Shown piece by piece: positions 36,401-46,200 of a stretch of DNA of 64,000 nt (position 1 is its first letter; each line of letters starts with the position of its first letter). The translations under genes were made by a program, and so were the position numbers. The DNA is taken from assembly GCF_050948175.1 (NCBI RefSeq), contig NW_027490097.1, forward strand, positions 2,232,001-2,296,000, given 5' to 3'. The notes beneath the pieces are model-generated. The model was not told where the DNA came from. It searched no databases and saw only the letters and a program-made list of their open reading frames with translations. Source of the DNA: Xylocopa sonorina (Eukaryota > Arthropoda > Insecta > Hymenoptera > Apidae).

Positions 36401-39400
36401 CGTAGGCAACTGGAAACGCTAATTCCTAGCAAGGAAGTGTCGCATTTACATTCCTTTGAAGTGAATACGTGGTAGACATGACACTTCGCAATGAATATTA
36501 TATCTTATCATGAAACATAGAAATGAGAAGCGATATCTGGTTATAGGAAGCATTAGTCCACTATTGTTTCGATGCGTAGACAACTGCAAACGCTAATTCC
36601 TATCAAGGAAGTGTCGCATTTACATTACTTTGAAGTGAATACGTGGTAGACATGACACTTCGCAATGAATATTATATCTTATCATGAAACATAGAAATGA
36701 GATGCGATATCTCGTTATAGGAATCATTAGACCTCTATTGTTTCGATACGTAGACAACTGGAAACGCTAATTCCTAGCAAGGAAGTGTCGCATTTACATT
36801 CCTTTGAAGTGAATACGTGGTAGACATGACACTTCGCAATGAATATTATATCTTATCATGAAGCATAGAAATGAGAAGCAATATCTCGTTATAGGAAGCA
36901 TTAGACCACTATTGTTTCGATACGTAGACAACTGGAAACGCTAATTCCTAGCAAGGAAGTGTCGCATTTACATTCCTTTGAAGTGAATACGTGGTAGACA
37001 TGACACTTCGCACTGAATGTTATATCTTATCATGAAACATAGAAATGAGATGCGATATCGCATTTTAAGAAGCATTAGAACTCTAATGCTTCGATACGTA
37101 GACATCTGCAAACGCTCCTTCCTAGCAAGGAAGTGTCGCATTTACAATCTTTGGTCGTGAATACGTGGCATACATGACAATTCGCAATGAATATTATATC
37201 TTATCATGAAACATAGAAATGAGAAGCGATATCTCGTTATAGGAAGCATTCGACCTCTATTGTTTCGACACGTAGGCAACTGGAAACGCTAATTCCTAGC
37301 AAGGAAGTGTCGCATTTACATTCCTTTGAAGTGAATACGTGGTAGACATGACACTTCGCAATGAATATTATATCTTATCATGAAACATAGAAATGAGAAG
37401 CGATATCTGGTTATAGGAAGCATTAGTCCACTATTGTTTCGATGCGTAGACAACTGCAAACGCTAATTCCTAGCAAGGAAGTGTCGCATTTACATTACTT
37501 TGAAGTGAATACGTGGTAGACATGACACTTCGCAATGAATATTATATCTTATCATGAAACATAGAAATGAGATGCGATATCTCGTTATAGGAAGCATTAG
37601 ACCTCTATTGTTTCGATACGTAGACAACTGGAAACGTTAATTCCTAGCAAGGAAGTGTCGCATTTACATTCCGTTGAAGTGAATACGTGATAGACATGAC
37701 ACTTCGCAATGAATATTATATCTTATCATGAAACATAGAAATGAGATGCGATATCTCGTTTTAAGAAGCACTAGAACACTATTGCTTCGATACGTAGGCA
37801 ACTGGAAACGCTATTTCCCAGAAGGGTTGTGTCGCATTTACATTCATTTGAAGTGTAGACGAGGAACAGATAACGCTTCGCAATGAATATTATATCTTAT
37901 CATGAAAAATAGAAATGATATGCGATATCGCGTCTTGAGAAGCATTAGAACCCTATTGCTTCGATACGTAGACATCTGCAAACGCTACTTCCTAGCAAGG
38001 AAGTGTCATATATAAACTCTTTTGAAGTGAATACGAGGTATACATAACACTCCACAATGAATATTATATCTTATCATGAAACATAGAAATGAGATGCGAT
38101 ATCCCGTTTTAAGAAGCATTAGAACCCTATTGCTTCGATACGTAGACATCTGCAAACGCTATTTCCGAGCAAGGAAGTGTCGCATTAACATTCATTTTAT
38201 GTGTTTGCAAGGTATATATAACACTTCGCAATGAATATTATATTTTATAGTGAGACATAGAAATGAGATGCGACATCTTGTTTTAAGAAGCATTAGAACT
38301 TTATGGCTTCGATAGGTAGACATCTGCCAACGCTATTTCCTAGCAAGCAAGTGTCGCATTTGCATTCATTTGAAGTGCTCGCGTGGTATACATGACACTT
38401 CGCAATGAATATTATATCTTATCATGAAGCATAGAAATGAAATGCGATATCGCGATTCAAGAAGCATTAGAACTCTATTGCTTCGATGCGTAGACATCAG
38501 GAAGCGCTATTTCCTAGCAAGGAAGTGTCGATTTTACATTCATTGGAAGTGTATGCGAGATACATATAACAATGCACGATGAATATTGTATCTTATCATG
38601 ATACATAGAAATGAGATGCGATATTCGCGTCTTAAGAAGCACTAGAATTCTATTGCTTCGATACGGAGACATCTGCAGATGCTATTTCCTAGCAAGAAAG
38701 AGTCGCATTTACATTCTTCTGAAGTGAATAGTAGGTATACATGACACTTCGCAATTAATATTATATCTTATTATGAAGCTAAGAAATGAGATGCGATATC
38801 TCGTTTTAAGGGGCACTAGAATCCTATTGCTTCGATACGTAGGCACCTGCAAACGCTTTTTCCTAGCAAGGAAGTGTCGCATTTACATACTTTTGAAGTG
38901 AATACGAGGTATACATAACACTCCACATTTAATATTATATCTTATCACGAAACATAGAAATGAGATGCGATATCGCGTTTTAAGAAACATTAGAACTCTA
39001 TTGCTGTGATACGTAGATGTCTGCAAACGCTATTTAATAGCAAGGATGTGTCGCATTTACAATCTGTTGAAGTGAATACGAGGTATACATGAGACTTCGC
39101 AATGAATATTATATCTTATCCTGAAACATAGATGTGAGGTGCGATATCGCGTTTTGCGAGGCATTAGAACTCAATTGCTATGATACGTAGACATCTGCAA
39201 ACGCTGTTTCCTAGCAAGGAAGTGTCGCACTTACATTCATTTGAAGTGGATACGAGGTATACATAACACTCCACAATGAATACTATATCTTATCATGAAG
39301 CATAGAAATGAAATGCGACATCACGTTTTAAGTGATGTCTAAACTAAAACTCTACTGCTTGGATACGTTGACATCTGGATGCGGAATTTCCTAGGAAGGA

Positions 39401-40303
39401 AGAGTCGCATTTACATTCATTTGAAGTGAACACGAGGTATACATAACACTCCACATTGAATGTTATATCTTATCATGAAACATAGAAATGGGATGCGATA
39501 TCGCGTTTAAAGAAACATTAGAACTCTATTGCATACGATACGTAGATATCTGGAAACACTATTTCCTATTAAGGAAGTGTCGCATTTACATTCATTTGAA
39601 GTGTATGCGAGGTATAAGTGACATTTCGCAATGAATATTATATCCTATCATGAAACATAGAAATGAGATGCGATATCGCTATTCAAGAAGCATTAGAACT
39701 CTAATGCTACGATACGTAGACATCTGAGAACGCTATTTAATAGCAAGGAAGTGTCGCATTTACATTCTTTTGAAGTGAATGCGAGGTATACATAACACTC
39801 CACAATGAATATTATATCTCATCTTGAAGCATAGAAATGAGATGCGACATCGCGTTATAAGAAGCACTAAAACTCTATTGCTTCGATACGTAGACAACTG
39901 CAAACGCTATTTCCTAGCAAGGAAGTGTCTCATTTACATTTTTCTAAAGTGCATGCGAGATATAAGTGATACTTCGCAATGAATACTATATCCTATCATG
40001 AAGCATGGAAATGAGAAGCGATATCGCGATATAAGATGTAATAGAACTCTATTTTTTCGATACGTAGACATCTGCAATCGCTATGTCCTAGCAAGGAAGT
40101 GTCGCAGTTGCATTCTTATGAAGCGGACACGAGGTATACATAACCCTGCACAATGAATATTATATCTTATCATGAAACATAGCAATGAGATGCGATATCG
40201 CGATTTAAGAATTATCATTGCTGCGATACGTAGACATCAGCAAACGTTACTTACTAGCAAGGAAATGTCGCATTTACATTCATTTGAAGTGGATACGAGG
40301 TAT
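33433..40303 (-). repeat. 174-bp satellite array, - orientation, continued (about 39 monomers)
   Basis: This is the same array and orientation as 13850-31872. From 33433 to about 37730 the monomers are very similar to those just left of the solo LTR, including the TACAACAGG monomer that lacks 6 bp (33625, 35360; also 29465 and 31545). From about 37740 to 40303 they are older and more diverged, with small indels (for example near 39330). The right edge is the first full element. No genes are seen. Confidence 0.97.
36197..37740 (-). repeat. Five-monomer higher-order repeat (870 bp, about 1.8 copies)
   Basis: The variant order is TTTGGTCGTG type, CTCGTTATAGG type, CTGGTTATAGG type with TAGTCCACTATTG, CTCG type, and AGCAATATC type. 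GACATCTGCAAACGCTCC occurs at 36231 and 37101, an offset of 870 = 5 x 174. A related four-monomer spacing (696 bp) is seen at 30161 and 30857. Confidence 0.75.
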
Positions 40304-40838
40304 TGTAACGTCAGGCGTACCGCCTGCCACCCTCCGGCGTCCAACTCATCATCCCCAGCATCCGTATCCGGAGCCCCTGCACACGGGCCACCCGCCGACT
40401 CGCCGTCCTTACAGAAGGAGACAAAGGTACGAGAGGGAAGAAGAATGCAGCATGCCGCGCCCACGCGCGATCTCCACACACGAGGGGGAGGACTTCACCC
40501 CGTATTACGAGGGCGAGGAGCTCTCCGACACATACTGGGTCGAATCCCCAGCGATCACGAAGCCCTATACGTACTTCTCGTACATGTGGGATTAGAATAA
40601 GCACACTACTCATATATGTACATACACACCAACACACACCTAGATTTAAGTAAATATATGTATATATTTTATTCATGCACGGTTATGTTCCGTGCACTCG
40701 CGCGCACACTCGACGCTCGCGGCTCACGCTTAACGCGGGCCGCGCCCCACTCCGAACGGCCGCCCCACCACGAGGGCCGAGCGGCCGCCCTACTCCGACC
40801 GTCCGCCCCACCGCGAGGGCCCAGCGACTCGCGCGCCG

Positions 40839-40858
40839 CGCGACCCGAGGAGGTCGCG
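40839..40858 (+). other. Conserved GC-rich hairpin in the LTR
   Basis: CGCGACC pairs with GGTCGCG across a 6-nt loop (CGAGGA). Family 2 has the matching hairpin near 32871-32888, with stem GCGACCT/AGGTCGC and a 4-nt loop, so the pairing is kept while loop and stem edges change. It lies upstream of the predicted start site; its role is unknown. Confidence 0.45.
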
Positions 40859-41028
40859 GACGCGAGATCCGAGAGTCATTTCGTATCTCATCTCCGAACC
40901 GAGGAGTTCTAATCCAGCATCCGAACGATGCATTTCCGATCCGAGCAATAGGCTCATTCGCAACGAGCAATTAGCTCTAATGCATTCGTCTCTATCCATA
41001 CTCCCATAGCGGAGTCCATTCGATACTT

Positions 41029-41068
41029 TATACTATTCCTAATTCTCATTGTAATCGCTAGTCAGTAA
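41029..41068 (+). promoter_or_regulatory. Predicted LTR core promoter, family 1
   Basis: TATACT is at 41029-41034 and an arthropod-type initiator TCAGTA at 41062-41067, with its A at 41064 (about 35 nt spacing). The same pair occurs in every family 1 LTR of the window, and with similar spacing in the family 2 solo LTR. No DPE was identified with confidence. Confidence 0.55.
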
Positions 41069-41382
41069 CTTAGAATTTAGTCAAGTGTATCTAGTATAGT
41101 GAAATCATAGAATATAGTTTATTTTTACCAGATTCAAAGTATCTTTATTCGAATTCAAATACAATTCCTTAATTCTACTCCACGGGTACGCTCGCGATTA
41201 TTCTATTTCTATATCTCATCTGCGATAGTCTTGAGGCTCGACGACTAGAGCGAACCAGCGCTTAGTTGCTCCATCCTCACTTCTACCGTGTACAGAATAT
41301 CTTGCGCCCAGGTCGATCCCGGTAAGCTAGAGCGAACCAACGCTTAGCCGTGCCGTATTCAACCGAAGTTCAAGTATTCTCG

Positions 41383-41730
41383 ATGAGCCTTGCACCTCCG
41401 ACAAAGCGTACACGACGCGCGGGGAGGAGAGAGTTCATTCGTCGTCTCGCTCGGGAATACGTGGGTGATGCACCAGAATATTCAATTTCCTACGTTCGAG
41501 TCCTGGTTCCTGTGAAGGAGGTTTCCTTCGCCGCACGACCCGTACGAGTCGCCAATCGTCAGGGCCAAACGCCGATACCTGCCAGCCGGAGTCAACCCGC
41601 CTGGACGCTTATTCCCGTAGACGTACCTCCGTTCCAGCCGTACGCCGCCGCCATCCCGGTTGCGGATCCAAGGCGCTCCAGGTACCTGGAAAGAGAAATC
41701 AGACAGCGGAATCAAGCCTTCGCAAGGTAA
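41383..41730 (+). CDS. LTR leader ORF (115 aa), ends at a splice donor
   Basis: The start is the ATG at 41383, which falls at nearly the same place as the family 2 ATG. A GTG 33 bases upstream is also open but not conserved. The protein is rich in Arg and Pro. Its N-terminus is very basic (K-R-T-R-R-A-G-R-R-E-F) followed by R-R-L-A-R-E-Y-V-G; the C-terminus has W-T-L-I-P-V-D-V, P-Y-A-A-A-I-P and D-P-R-R-S-R-Y-L. The TAA stop overlaps the donor (exon ...GCAAG, then GTAAGT at 41727), so a spliced RNA would read on in phase 2. No known domain is recognised. It lies about 320 nt after the predicted start site and upstream of gag. It could encode a separate small protein or the first exon of a spliced product; both are inference. 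Confidence 0.6.
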   Translation: MSLAPPTKRTRRAGRREFIRRLAREYVGDAPEYSISYVRVLVPVKEVSFAARPVRVANRQGQTPIPASRSQPAWTLIPVDVPPFQPYAAAIPVADPRRSRYLEREIRQRNQAFAR

Positions 41731-41732
41731 GT
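41727..41732 (+). promoter_or_regulatory. Candidate 5' splice site in the LTR leader
   Basis: CGCAAG|GTAAGT is a near-perfect donor. It is present in all family 1 LTRs (GT at 1998, 41727, 49197, 51296, 53395 and about 60820), and a weaker GTAGGA form occurs at the same place in family 2. A possible acceptor is TGACAG|CGG at 41882-41887, after a T-run. Use is unproven. Confidence 0.5.
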
Positions 41733-41877
41733 TTAGTGTTAATTACCGTTTTATCGAGTCCGAAACGCCAACGAACCCGGTCCGGACGCAATTCGCGTTA
41801 TTTTCGGGAACGGTTACGACTTTGTGCCACCGTTGCGAGCGCAACCGCACCTCGGGACGTGACACGAAAGTTATTTT

Positions 41878-41895
41878 TGGTGACAGCGGTGGGAT
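41878..41895 (+). other. Primer binding site, probably tRNA-Leu
   Basis: TGGTGACAGCGGTGGGAT begins 13 nt after the 5' LTR. Its complement ends ...CACCGCTGTCACCA, which from memory differs by one base from the 3' end of animal tRNA-Leu (AAG type, ...CACCGCTGCCA plus CCA). The 13-nt gap is larger than in many elements. The same site is at 53546-53563 in element 2. Confidence 0.65.
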
Positions 41896-41946
41896 AGCCC
41901 CGCGTTTCCTCCGGAAATTCTGCCGAAAGGAACCGCGAAACTAGAT

Positions 41947-43266
41947 ATGGCAACCCGGACTCCGACAAAAACGCGCCAGCAGACACAGCGAGCCGCCGCG
42001 ATGGCCGATTCCGAACGCGAAAAACGCACTAGCAGAACGCTTGATTTCCAAGACGCTATCGCCGAGCCTCTTCCTAGTACCGCGCAACAAAATACTTCAG
42101 CGAAAAATACGAAAGCGACCGATCCGAGTAATGCCGCGTTGCTCCAGCAAATAGAAATTTTACGTCGTGAAATAGAATCTATTCGCAGAACGCCTGATTT
42201 AACGCGCGACGATACCGTTTCGCTGGATATTCCTCGGGGAAATCCGCTTTCCGGACATAATTCGAGCTCCGATTTTAATACAAATAGTTCGCAACACGAC
42301 GAGCTATCACTTAAGCAGGCCCTCGAAGCCGTGCCGACATTCGATGGTCAGAACATTCCTATTCTTCAGTTTACCCGAGCGTGTAAACGCGCTTATGAGC
42401 TTATCCCTAATGGGTGCGAGCGAACTTTCACACGCCTGCTTAAGGGAAAACTCAAGGGTCGTGCCTACGCCGCGCTAGAAGACGAGCCATGTTACACAAT
42501 ACTCGAATTAACGGACGTTCTTCGCAGCACTTTTTGCTCCGTAAAATCAGCTCATCATTATCGGGGTGAACTTGCAAATATATTTATGCGCGCGAACGAG
42601 CACATTCTAGATTACATCGGTCGAGTAAAAGATCTTAGAACCGCCATAATTGATTGCGAAAGGCTTGCTCGACGAGACACACCGGAATCGCTCGATGACG
42701 TAGACGCGCTCACCCTACAATGTTTTAAAGACGGTCTCATTCCGGAAATTCGAATGCAAATGACTGTAAATTCATTCGGTACATTGCGAGAAACGTTCGC
42801 TCGAGCGCGGGAGCTCTATCAAATGCACGAACGTGATTGCAACCGACTAGGTAGATCGCGTGCCGCGCGACCAGAATCGCGCGAAAAACCAGCCGAAATT
42901 ATTTGCCGAAAATGCAATAATATCGGACATTACGCGACCGAGTGTCGGCTCAGACCGCCATCGCCGTACCGACCGCAGGAATACTTGCGATCCAGGGACG
43001 TACCGCCTCCTACTCGAGGCCCCGCGTACGAACAACCGAGACAAATCGTAGCCAGGGACGCGCCCAAATTTTGTCGCTATTGCAAGACCCCGGGGCACGA
43101 AATAGGCGAGTGCCGCAAAAGACAGTACAACAACGCGGTAAACAAAAATTCGGGAAACGACAATGGCCTCCGCACCCGCCGCGAGACAGGTGGCGAGGCC
43201 GCGCACCAAGTCCGTCCTCTCGCCGCGAACAACTCCAACGCGGAAATCGACGAAACGCCGCGATAA
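41947..43266 (+). CDS. gag: Gag polyprotein, element 1 (439 aa)
   Basis: This is the structural protein of the retrotransposon particle; it packages the RNA. The ATG at 41947 is the first in frame after the primer site and follows a stop. The N-terminal 110 residues are polar and Gln/Ser-rich. A retrotransposon-gag/capsid-like region spans about 115-290, beginning V-P-T-F-D-G (D at 133) and containing L-K-G-K-L-K-G-R-A-Y. Two CCHC zinc knuckles (C-x2-C-x4-H-x4-C) are at C320-C333 and C376-C389. The last 120 nt overlap pol in the -1 frame. Gag is 439 aa in both copies, with very few substitutions between them. Confidence 0.93.
   Translation: MATRTPTKTRQQTQRAAAMADSEREKRTSRTLDFQDAIAEPLPSTAQQNTSAKNTKATDPSNAALLQQIEILRREIESIRRTPDLTRDDTVSLDIPRGNPLSGHNSSSDFNTNSSQHDELSLKQALEAVPTFDGQNIPILQFTRACKRAYELIPNGCERTFTRLLKGKLKGRAYAALEDEPCYTILELTDVLRSTFCSVKSAHHYRGELANIFMRANEHILDYIGRVKDLRTAIIDCERLARRDTPESLDDVDALTLQCFKDGLIPEIRMQMTVNSFGTLRETFARARELYQMHERDCNRLGRSRAARPESREKPAEIICRKCNNIGHYATECRLRPPSPYRPQEYLRSRDVPPPTRGPAYEQPRQIVARDAPKFCRYCKTPGHEIGECRKRQYNNAVNKNSGNDNGLRTRRETGGEAAHQVRPLAANNSNAEIDETPR
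43152..43200 (+). promoter_or_regulatory. -1 ribosomal frameshift signal between gag and pol
   Basis: The heptamer G GGA AAC (43152-43158) is in the correct X-XXY-YYZ register for gag (TCG GGA AAC). After a 6-nt spacer, GGCCTC (43165-43170) can pair with GAGGCC (43195-43200), and a further ACC/GGT segment pairs inside it. A 5-nt loop segment GCGAG (43181-43185) could also pair with CTCGC (43219-43223) as a pseudoknot. A -1 slip here enters exactly the pol frame. GGGAAAC is an established retroviral slippery heptamer. Confidence 0.8.
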
Positions 43267-46200
43267 ACATAACCGGAAAAACTAGCACGCCAAATGTAAT
43301 TTTAAAATCCGATCTTCTAATTTCACCAACTCGCTTCATGGTGGACACTGGGGCGGAAATAAATATTATAAAACGTTCGGCTCTAAAAGCATCCGCGCGA
43401 ATCGATAAGTCCGAGATCGTCATAATAACAGGGGTAACCGATGGCAAAACCGCAACCTTAGGGACGGTGAATCTTGTCATTTTCGGTCGCGTCGTTCCTT
43501 TTAATGTGGTCGAGGATGAGTTTCCCCTTAAACCAAGCGGGATCCTCGGCTCCGGGTTCTGTATGGACGCAGAAATCTCTTTTCCAAATAAAATAATCAA
43601 ATGGAATGGTAAGAGAATTCCTTTCGAAGACGATATCGAAGCACTCGAGGAACCGTCACCGGACTCGAAAATAAAGCCTCTCCTATCGCCGAAACGTAAA
43701 CAAGCGCCGCGCACGGAATCTATTCCCCCTCCGCCGCCGCGCCCGCCGCGTAAATCATCGCCTCCGCTGAAACGCGATGCAGCAACGAAATCGAAGCTTC
43801 GAACGCAAGACAAAGCAGCTTCTCCGAAGTCAGGAGACCGTATCTCCATTCCGCCGAGATCAAATATCGGTATCAAGGTCCGCGTAGTTAATTCGAACCT
43901 CGCGGAAGGTATAATTCCTCGTATCGATCTTGCGCCGGGTATATTTTTCGGAAACGCTCTCGTCAGAGTAATTCGGGGCAAAGCGGTAACTCGAATAATT
44001 AATTCATCCGACCGCGCCGTCGAAATCGCGTTACCAAAAATCGTACTTGAGCCCGCGCAAATCATGACTCCCCTCCATAAGGAGGATAGTCCGTCGCTGT
44101 ATCCGGCTTTTTCTAAATCTACTAAATCCAACGTATCCGCCGTACCGATCGGCTCATCCCAAAAAGGGAAAACTTCTATTTCTTTCTCGAGTCAGACACC
44201 ATACTCGACAATCGAAACTCCTCCTTCGCGTTGCAAAATCGCGAATGTTCAGCAAATCTCCTATGCTCAGGCGGTTAAAAATAATGTACAACAGGCGCCG
44301 TTAAAACAAACATCGAAATCCGCCAATCCTTCGAAATCTCGCCTAGACCGAATTCTTAGTCTCCTCCGTCTCGACCACCTCAACGCAGAAGAAAGAGAGC
44401 ACGTCGTCCGTCTCGTTCAAAGCACGCAGGAGCTTCTTCACATTGAGGGGGATAAATTAGGGCATACGTCAGCAACCACGCACAAGATTCCAACCGTCGA
44501 CGACCGCCCCGTCAATGTGAAACAATACCGTTTCCCACCAGCTCATAAGGAGGAGATTCGACGACAAGTCGACAAATTTTTACAAAATGGTGTCATCTCT
44601 CCGTCAAAATCACCATATAATTCGCCATTGTGGGTTGTCCCAAAGAAACCGGACTCCTTGGGCAACAAGCAATGGCGCGTCGTCATCGACTACCGCGCAC
44701 TCAATGAGAAATCTGTCGCCGATGCCTATCCCCTCCCTTGCATTACCGAGATACTTGATCAGCTCGGGAGTGCGAAGTATTTTAGTACATTCGATCTCGC
44801 GAGCGGATTTCACCAGATCCCAATGGAGCCCGCCGATGCTCCCAAAACCGCTTTTTCGACGCCTCATGGGCATTATGAATTTAAAAGAATGCCATTCGGA
44901 TTAAAAAATGCGCCAGCGACGTTCCAACGACTTATGGACAATGTCCTGTCCGGTCTCCAGGGGAACGAAATTTTCGTCTATTTGGACGACATTGTTATCT
45001 ACGCTAGCTCTCTTCAAGAACATCGACTTAAATTCGAGAAATTAACTCAACGGCTCAAAGAAGCTAATTTAGTATTGCAGCCGGATAAGTGCGAATTCTT
45101 GAGGAGAGAAGTAAGCTATTTGGGTCATATTATCAGTGAGCACGGTGTAAAACCTGACCCTGCGAAAATTAGCGCCGTCAAAAATTTTCCGCGCCCGCGC
45201 AACGCGAAACAGATCAAACAATTCCTCGGGCTCGCGGGATACTACAGGCGGTTCATCGCAAATTTTTCCAATATTGCTAAGCCACTTACAAATTTGTTAA
45301 AAAAAGACGCGCCCTTTGTATGGCGTAACGAGCAAGAGAATTCATTCGTCAAACTCCGAGATTGCCTATGCGAAGCGCCTATCTTGCAGTACCCAAACTT
45401 TAAACAACCATTCGTGATAACGACCGACGCGTCCGCCGAAGCTATTGGTGCTATCTTGAGTCAAGGACCAATAGGCCGCGACTTGCCAATCGCGTACACG
45501 TCGCGACTGTTAAACGCTGCGGAGAAAAACTACTCCACGATCGAGAAGGAGTGTCTGGCGATTGTCTACGCCGTCCATTACTTTCGTCCATACATATACG
45601 GTAATCAATTCAAACTCGTTACCGACCATCGACCGTTAGTGTGGATGAATTCGGTCAAGGACCCGTCAAGTAGACTCGTACGGTGGAGGCTTAAGTTAGC
45701 GGAATTTGACTACGAGATGGTCTATAAAAGTGGAAAAACGAACCTTAATGCGGACGCATTGTCGCGGAATCCCGCTCAAATTTTTCCGCTCTCGTATTCA
45801 GAAAACTCGGAGGACGACATCTTCGATGTGCCTCCGGAAACCCGTAAAAAGTATACCACACTAGCGCCTCCTCCTACTCCGGTAACATCAGAACCTGAAT
45901 TACCGACTCCAGGCACATCCTTCCGTACCAACACAGCATCTCCTCCGCAAGTCGCCAGCGACAGCACCGACTTCTATACTCCTGCTCCAAATGAATTTTT
46001 CCGACGCGAACCTCTGTTTAATTTCAGCCGTGACGCATTATCAACGCGACGAGACAATGTAGTTGTCTTCGTCACGCAATCTGGGCACCCCTATGACACG
46101 GGCGCCAAAGATCTAGCGAACACTGAAAAATTCCTCCTAAACAAAAATCACGTCCTTACCAAAGCCAAAGTCATAAAAATCGGAAACGAATTCCAAATCC

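Larger units (their letters stand above)
40304..41864 (+). repeat. 5' LTR of element 1 (1561 bp, family 1)
   Basis: Ends are TGTAACGTC and GACGTGACA. It contains an orphan copy of the pol tail (40305-40595), a GC-rich block with a hairpin, a minimal number of 27-bp repeats (about 40877-40912), the predicted promoter, and the full-length leader ORF followed by a splice donor. If transcription starts at about 41064, U3 is about 760 bp and R-U5 about 800 bp, an unusually long leader. Confidence 0.95.

Noticed and set aside
41888..41946. Splicing of the leader ORF directly into gag as a fusion
   Set aside because: With the best acceptor seen (41887|) the joined frame meets a TAG just before the gag ATG, so a leader-Gag fusion is not supported; other acceptors give the wrong frame.
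43010..44131. A 373-codon open frame antisense to pol (also at 54678-55799)
   Set aside because: It mirrors the codon bias of the Arg/Pro/Ser-rich protease and linker region on the other strand, has no promoter and no recognisable domain; a shadow of pol.
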